Below, in pieces: positions 1 to 5,600 of a stretch of DNA of 5,600 bases (positions are counted from its first letter, which is position 1; each line of letters starts with the position of its first letter). The DNA is from an uncultured Enorma sp. (GTDB taxonomy: Bacteria > Actinomycetota > Coriobacteriia > Coriobacteriales > Coriobacteriaceae). Both the position numbers and the translations under genes were made by a program. Location of the stretch: contig CAJLVH010000130.1 in NCBI GenBank assembly GCA_905210055.1, positions 1 to 5,600 of the forward strand. The letters run 5' to 3'. The notes under the pieces are model-generated. The model searched no databases, was not told the origin of the DNA, and was given only the letters and a program-made list of their open reading frames with translations.

Positions 1-553
1 AGGCGGCGCACACCGCCACATCGATGACCATGACGGTCGAGCCCACGGGAAGCGACGTTTTCCGTGAGATGATCTGAGCGATGGTGTCGGAGCCGCCGGT
101 ATTCGCACCGGCTCGGAACACGAAGCCGTAGCCCACACCCGAGATGATACCGCCCCACAGCGCCGAGAGCACGAGGTCTCCCGAAACGGCTTTGAACGAG
201 GCGGCGAGCGGCATGAGCGCGTCGCAGAAGAAGCCGAAGAGCACGAAGCCCGTGACCGTCTGCACAAGGTAGCGGGCACCGCCCGTGCGCATCACGAAGA
301 GGATGAGCACCGCGTTCATGACGATCGTTTGGAGGCCGACGGGAAGGTAGAAGCCCTGGCGCGAGGCGAGTTCGGAGATGATCGTGGCAAGGCCGGTAAG
401 GCCGCCCGCTGCAAGGCCGTTCGACACCATGAAGGCGTCGACCGCGAACGCTGCGATAGCGCAGCCCGCAGCGATGAGCGGAACATCACGCCAGAACCGC
501 GACTTCACCACACGCTTGACGTCGACATGCCTCAGATTCATACGGGAAGCCAT
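1..553 (-). CDS. YitT/DUF161 family membrane protein, 3' end cut by window edge
   Basis: I translated the minus strand by hand and found 184 open codons running off the left edge. The family is a set of predicted multi-pass inner-membrane proteins of unknown transport role, usually near 280-290 residues with a soluble C-terminal DUF2179 domain; that domain would lie outside this window. Two family hallmarks are visible: GLAAGGLTGLATIIS at residues 46-60 and RAGANTGGSDTIAQIIS at 147-163. Hydrophobic segments lie near residues 24-42, 46-60, 72-88, 98-118, 127-146 and from 169 on. A basic N-terminus (residues 1-22) precedes the first of them. I chose ATG 553 because AAGGGA (560-565) sits 6 bases upstream. 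In-frame ATGs at 613, 622 and 625 would add up to 24 residues, but they lie almost on the predicted transcription start and lack a ribosome binding site. The family assignment is firm; the substrate is unknown. Confidence 0.88.
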   Translation of the reverse strand, partial: MASRMNLRHVDVKRVVKSRFWRDVPLIAAGCAIAAFAVDAFMVSNGLAAGGLTGLATIISELASRQGFYLPVGLQTIVMNAVLILFVMRTGGARYLVQTVTGFVLFGFFCDALMPLAASFKAVSGDLVLSALWGGIISGVGYGFVFRAGANTGGSDTIAQIISRKTSLPVGSTVMVIDVAVCAA

Positions 554-559
554 ACCCCG

Positions 560-565
560 TCCCTT
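560..565 (-). promoter_or_regulatory. Ribosome binding site of the yitT-like gene
   Basis: The minus strand reads AAGGGA followed by CGGGGT and then ATG at 553, giving a 6-base spacing. This site decides the start codon, because the in-frame ATGs further upstream have no comparable purine-rich sequence. Confidence 0.6.
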
Positions 566-635
566 CTGCGCACGGTCTCGCAACGCGCGACCGCCGTACC
601 TCAACAGGCGCATGGGTTCCATCATTATCGGATGG

Positions 636-644
636 ATTGTAGCA
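636..644 (-). promoter_or_regulatory. Extended -10 promoter for the yitT-like gene
   Basis: The minus strand reads TGCTACAAT, an extended -10 element (TG, one base, then TACAAT, 5 of 6 to TATAAT). No good -35 hexamer stands 16-18 bases upstream, as is usual for extended -10 promoters. Transcription would start near 629, leaving a leader of about 75 bases before ATG 553. It suggests that the yitT-like gene is transcribed separately from prfB. Based on motif match alone. Confidence 0.45.
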
Positions 645-686
645 CGTTTGATGGTATTGGTATAACGACTTGATACGTCTTACTCG

Positions 687-719
687 CATGTAAAATAACC
701 CCTGGGGTAATTTTACATG
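687..719. promoter_or_regulatory. 33-bp palindrome after prfB: operator or terminator hairpin
   Basis: Two 16-base arms (687-702 and 704-719) are reverse complements apart from one mismatch (A697 against A709), with T703 at the centre. The core is CCCC-T-GGGG flanked by AT-rich TAAAATA/TAATTTTA arms. It begins one base past the prfB stop codon. As RNA it folds into a hairpin of about 14 pairs, with an A-rich 5' arm and a U-rich 3' arm on either strand, so it may end the secA-prfB transcript. However, the GC part is only 3-4 pairs and no free U-run follows, which makes it a poor intrinsic terminator. A dimeric repressor site is about equally likely. It lies 58-90 bases upstream of the predicted yitT transcription start. 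Confidence 0.55.
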
Positions 720-720
720 G

Positions 721-1859
721 CTAGGCTTCTGCCTCCGCGTTGCCGGTGGCCCAGCGATGGTAGCCGATGACGAACGGGTCGAGGTCGCCCTCTTCGAGCA
801 CGCCATCGACGTTCGAGGTCTCCACGCCGGTGCGCAGATCCTTCACCATCTGATACGGATACAGCACGTAGCTGCGAATCTGGTTGCCGAAACCGATGTC
901 CGTCTTGGGACCGCGAATCTCGTCGAGCTTGTCCTCGCGCTTCTGCAGCTCGAGCTCGTAGAGGCGCGCCTTCAAGATCTGCATGCACGCGGCCTTGTTC
1001 TGGATCTGGCTGCGCTCGTTCTGACACGTCACGACGATACCCGTGGGCAGGTGCGTCACGCGCACGGCGGAATCGGTGGTGTTCACGCCCTGACCGCCCG
1101 GGCCGCTCGCGTGGTACACGTCGACACGAATGTCGTCCGGCGCGATCTCGATGTCGATGTCTTCGGGCAGCACGGGGATGACCTCCACGCCGGCGAACGT
1201 GGTCTGGCGGCGCTTCTTCGCGTCCGTGGGGCTGATGCGCACCAAGCGATGCACGCCGGCCTCCGCCCGGAGCATGCCGAAGGCATCCTTGCCCTCTACG
1301 GTGATGGTCGCACGGTCGATGCCGATGACCTCGGCCGCGGGGCAGTCGTTCACCGTGACCTTCCAACCCTTGCGCGCACAGTACTTCATGTACATCTTGA
1401 AGAGCATGAACGTCCAGTCCTGCGCCTCAAGGCCACCCTGGCCGGGCTTGATGGTAAGGATTGCGTCACCGTGGTCGAACTCGCCGGTAAACCAGCTCGA
1501 AAGCTCGAGCGCATCCACGGAGCGTGCGAGTGCCTCGGCATTCGCGGACGCTTCGGCGACGAAATCCGCTGCTCCCTCATCCTCCCCCAGCTCAGAAGCA
1601 AGCTCGAGGGCAGCACGCGCATCGGCGAGCTGCGAGCGCGCACCGTCGACCGCTTCGACATCCCCGCGTGCGGAAGCAAGCTCCGCCATAAGCGCACGGG
1701 CACGATCTGCGTCGTCCCAAAAGCCGGGGGCGGCGCTCATCTGCTCGAGCTCCTCCACACGCCCGCGCTTCTCGTCGATATGCAGGTACGCCTCGACCTC
1801 CGCGAGACGCTGCTCCAGAGCGCTGAGCTCCTCGGGCGTAATGTTCGCGACATCGGCCA

Positions 1860-1860
<1 letters not shown>
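721..1860 (-). CDS. prfB: Peptide chain release factor 2 (RF2)
   Basis: A 379-residue class I release factor, full length for RF2. It recognises UGA and UAA in the ribosomal A site and triggers hydrolysis of peptidyl-tRNA. An N-terminal helical domain (about 1-110) is followed by a PCRF-type region with PGQGGLEAQDW at 139-149. The decoding region is VHRLVRISPTDAKKRRQTTF at 203-222 and the catalytic GGQ is at 255-257 within SGPGGQGVN. The tail is GDLDPFVIGY (358-367). The anticodon-like tripeptide at 210-212 is SPT, where RF2 normally has SPF. The residue before SGPGGQ is Ala251, as in most bacteria. The programmed frameshift site found in many prfB genes is absent: the equivalent stretch reads straight through as AYLHIDEK (24-31). 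ATG 1860 overlaps the secA stop (TAATG), with AGGA 7 bases upstream inside the secA end, so translational coupling is likely. Confidence 0.96.
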
Positions 1861-4667
<2,807 letters not shown>

Positions 4668-4672
4668 GTGCT

Positions 4673-4677
4673 TCCTT
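4673..4677 (-). promoter_or_regulatory. Ribosome binding site of secA
   Basis: The minus strand reads AAAAGGAAGCAC before ATG 4667, placing AAGGA five bases from the start. It fixes the secA start against the upstream in-frame ATG at 4799. Confidence 0.75.
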
Positions 4678-4815
4678 TTCCACGCGTCGAGAGCACGCGA
4701 CCGGGCGCGCCCGCGACAAACGTTTCCAGCGGACCTATTCAATCTGCATAACTGTACCCGTTTGCCACTCGGGCGCGCACAGCGGATGTACAAGCGCACG
4801 GAGAAACCACGGCGA

Positions 4816-4879
4816 GGGGTTATTGGCGAGCCACTGGGAATGGCGAGCCACTGGGGACGGGGGTTATTGGCGAGCCAAT
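4816..4879. repeat. REP-like cluster: three TGGCGAGCCA copies in G-rich motifs
   Basis: TGGCGAGCCA occurs at 4824-4833, 4841-4850 and 4868-4877. The 18-mer GGGGTTATTGGCGAGCCA is repeated exactly at 4816-4833 and 4860-4877. The 15-mer TGGCGAGCCACTGGG is repeated at 4824-4838 and 4841-4855. Each core is itself an inverted repeat (TGGC-GA-GCCA), extended to ATTGGC-GA-GCCAAT at 4866-4879, so it could form a small hairpin. A G-rich leader followed by a short hairpin resembles REP elements mobilised by RAYT transposases. That resemblance is recalled from general pattern knowledge, not searched. No transposase is in the window. Confidence 0.75.
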
Positions 4880-4903
4880 CGAACCGGGTTCATGCGATCC
4901 GTC

Positions 4904-4931
4904 TTCAGCAGGTGGTCGCCCGGCGTAAAAT
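4904..4931 (+). promoter_or_regulatory. Possible promoter of the Nim-like gene
   Basis: TAAAAT (4926-4931, 5 of 6 to TATAAT) is preceded, after a 16-base spacer, by the weak -35 candidate TTCAGC (4904-4909, 3 of 6). Transcription would begin near 4938, leaving a leader of about 33 bases before ATG 4971. This start also makes the upstream GTG at 4932 an unlikely initiation codon. Confidence 0.35.
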
Positions 4932-4959
4932 GTGCCTGTAAACCGATGTGCCTACATGA

Positions 4960-4964
4960 AAGGA
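4960..4964 (+). promoter_or_regulatory. Ribosome binding site deciding the Nim-like gene start
   Basis: AAGGA lies 6 bases before ATG 4971. Other in-frame starts (GTG 4932, ATG 4956, ATG 4980) are not preceded by such a site at a proper distance, so ATG 4971 is preferred. Confidence 0.7.
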
Positions 4965-4970
4965 AATGCG

Positions 4971-5477
4971 ATGAAGGCCATGAGGCTATCGAAGCGCGAG
5001 GTGCGCGATACCGAGGCGTTGCGCGCGATCGTGGAGGCGTGCCGAACCGTACGCTTGGGTGCCACGGACGACGAGGGCATGTTCATCGTTCCCGTGAGCT
5101 TCGGATACGACTGGCAGGTAGATAGCGGCGGTGCACCGCGTCTCACGCTCTGGTTCCATTCCGCGGAAGCGGGACGCAAGGCGGCGGCGTTCATGGCGAA
5201 CAGCGAGGATGGTACGCCCGTCGCGATCGAGATGGACTGTGAGGATGGCCTCATCACGGGCGACTTCGCCTGCGCGTATTCATGCGCGTACCGAAGCATC
5301 ATGGGATCTGGACGGGTCTTTCCTGTAGCTGCGTGCACGGAAAAGGTGCACGGCCTTGCCCGCATCATGGAACACATGGCACCTGGAGCGCCATGTGCGT
5401 TTTCCGACGAAGCGCTGAGTCGCGTCGCCGTGTGGCGCATCGAAGTAGATCGCTTCACAGGTAAACGGCGAGGCTAA
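4971..5477 (+). CDS. Pyridoxamine 5'-phosphate oxidase family (Nim-like) flavoprotein
   Basis: The protein has 168 residues, typical for the small split-barrel flavin-binding proteins grouped with PNPOx-like and nitroimidazole-resistance (Nim) proteins. Family features seen: an N-terminal helix with a REVRDTEALRAIVEACRTVRLG pattern (9-30, read here in two parts: REVRDTEALRAI, then VEACRTVRLG); the barrel strand MFIVPVSFGYDW (37-48); LTLWFHSAEAGRKAAAF (58-74), where the FHSA..GRK element is the usual flavin-phosphate contact area; YRSIMGSGRVFPV (107-119); and the C-terminal RVAVWRIEVDRFTGK (151-165). Members probably bind FMN or a related flavin and reduce small molecules; Nim proteins reduce 5-nitroimidazole drugs. 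The real substrate here cannot be read from sequence. Six cysteines (24, 90, 101, 105, 122, 142) are many for a protein of this size. The gene appears to be a single-gene unit, divergent from secA and convergent with the next gene. Confidence 0.85.
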   Translation: MKAMRLSKREVRDTEALRAIVEACRTVRLGATDDEGMFIVPVSFGYDWQVDSGGAPRLTLWFHSAEAGRKAAAFMANSEDGTPVAIEMDCEDGLITGDFACAYSCAYRSIMGSGRVFPVAACTEKVHGLARIMEHMAPGAPCAFSDEALSRVAVWRIEVDRFTGKRRG

Positions 5478-5504
5478 GCGGAGCCTGGCGAACACCACGC
5501 CAAA

Positions 5505-5538
5505 AAATCCCCGCGCCGGCACTTCGACGCGGGGATTT
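5505..5538. terminator. Bidirectional intrinsic terminator
   Basis: Perfect 11-base arms, AAATCCCCGCG (5505-5515) and CGCGGGGATTT (5528-5538), enclose a 12-base loop. On the minus strand the stem runs into TTTTTT (5507-5502), a strong terminator for the gene ending at 5572, starting 33 bases after its stop codon. On the plus strand the U-rich part is short (ATTTCAAT), but the hairpin sits 27 bases after the Nim-like stop codon, so it probably serves both convergent genes. Two smaller stems precede it: AGGCT/AGCCT (5471-5475 with 5482-5486) and TGGCG/CGCCA (5486-5490 with 5498-5502). Confidence 0.88.
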
Positions 5539-5571
5539 CAATCCGAATACACGATTCGAGAAACGGGCTCG

Positions 5572-5600
5572 CTACTCGGCAGCGGTCTCCTCGGCAGGGG
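5572..5600 (-). CDS. C-terminal end of an unidentified protein, cut by window edge
   Basis: The minus strand reads an open frame ending PAEETAAE followed by TAG (stop at 5574-5572). The call rests on this acidic Ala/Glu tail together with the strong terminator 33 bases downstream in the same direction. Eight residues are too few to name the protein. Such tails occur on ribosomal proteins, trigger factor and other factors, so no function is proposed. Confidence 0.55.

Larger units (their letters stand above)
4668..4970. other. Divergent intergenic region between secA and the Nim-like gene
   Basis: This stretch of about 300 bases holds no convincing gene. The secA side (4668-4800) should contain the secA promoter, but I could not find a credible -35/-10 pair on the minus strand. 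TACAGT (plus-strand complement near 4752-4757) is the nearest -10-like hexamer and lacks a -35 partner. A self-complementary GGGCGCGCCC lies at 4703-4712. The middle carries the TGGCGAGCCA repeats (4816-4879). The right side carries a possible plus-strand promoter and the ribosome binding site of the Nim-like gene. A small inverted repeat GAACC-G-GGTTC lies at 4881-4891. Confidence 0.7.

Noticed and set aside
670..696. A plus-strand promoter-like pair, TTGATA and TAAAAT
   Set aside because: The spacer is only 15 bases, the -10 lies inside the palindrome, and no plus-strand gene follows; transcription would run antisense into prfB.
4703..4712. A perfect 10-base palindrome GGGCGCGCCC in the secA leader
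   Set aside because: It is short and expected by chance in very GC-rich sequence, and has no further arms or partner sites. It might form a small leader hairpin, but nothing supports regulation.
4668..4799. A 44-residue N-terminal extension of secA starting at ATG 4799
   Set aside because: The conserved SecA start MGLFSK at 4667 has a strong AAGGA site. The extension is basic, unlike any SecA N-terminus I know, and overlaps the expected promoter region.
4885..4901. A tRNA T-arm-like stem-loop (CGGGT, 7-base loop, ATCCG)
   Set aside because: The loop lacks the TTCRA pattern and there is no acceptor stem, anticodon arm or D arm around it.
4932..4970. A longer Nim-like protein starting at GTG 4932 or ATG 4956
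   Set aside because: GTG 4932 abuts the predicted -10 element and has no ribosome binding site. ATG 4956 overlaps the site serving ATG 4971. The added residues do not match the family.

Overview
The window looks like ordinary chromosome from a GC-rich actinobacterium. The class Coriobacteriia (for example Collinsella or a relative) is my best guess. Supporting this are the actinobacterial style of the release-factor peptide-exit loop (SGPGGQ...NTTDSAVR), the zinc-finger SecA tail, strong AAGGA ribosome binding sites and the high GC content. The genus is an inference; no marker here proves it.

Layout, left to right. (1) Positions 1-553, minus strand: the N-terminal two thirds of a YitT/DUF161-type membrane protein, cut by the window edge, with an extended -10 promoter and a good ribosome binding site in front of it. 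(2) Positions 687-719: a 33-bp near-perfect palindrome between prfB and the yitT-like gene, either a transcription stop for prfB or an operator. (3) Positions 721-1860 and 1860-4667, minus strand: prfB (peptide chain release factor 2) and secA (preprotein translocase ATPase). They form a tight secA-prfB operon whose stop and start codons overlap as TAATG. (4) Positions 4668-4970: a divergent intergenic region with three copies of a short TGGCGAGCCA repeat set in G-rich motifs. (5) Positions 4971-5477, plus strand: a flavin-binding protein of the pyridoxamine 5'-phosphate oxidase/Nim-like family. (6) Positions 5505-5538: a strong hairpin terminator shared by that gene and a convergent minus-strand gene whose last eight codons enter at 5572-5600.

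The secA-prfB pair couples protein export with translation termination only by gene order, an arrangement also found in Bacillus. The flanking yitT-like and Nim-like genes look like independent single-gene transcription units.

I see no phage, CRISPR, transposase, toxin-antitoxin or other undescribed system. The points most worth a second look are: the RF2 stop-codon recognition tripeptide, which reads SPT instead of the canonical SPF; the loss of the RF2 programmed frameshift; the REP-like repeat cluster upstream of secA; and the palindrome after prfB.
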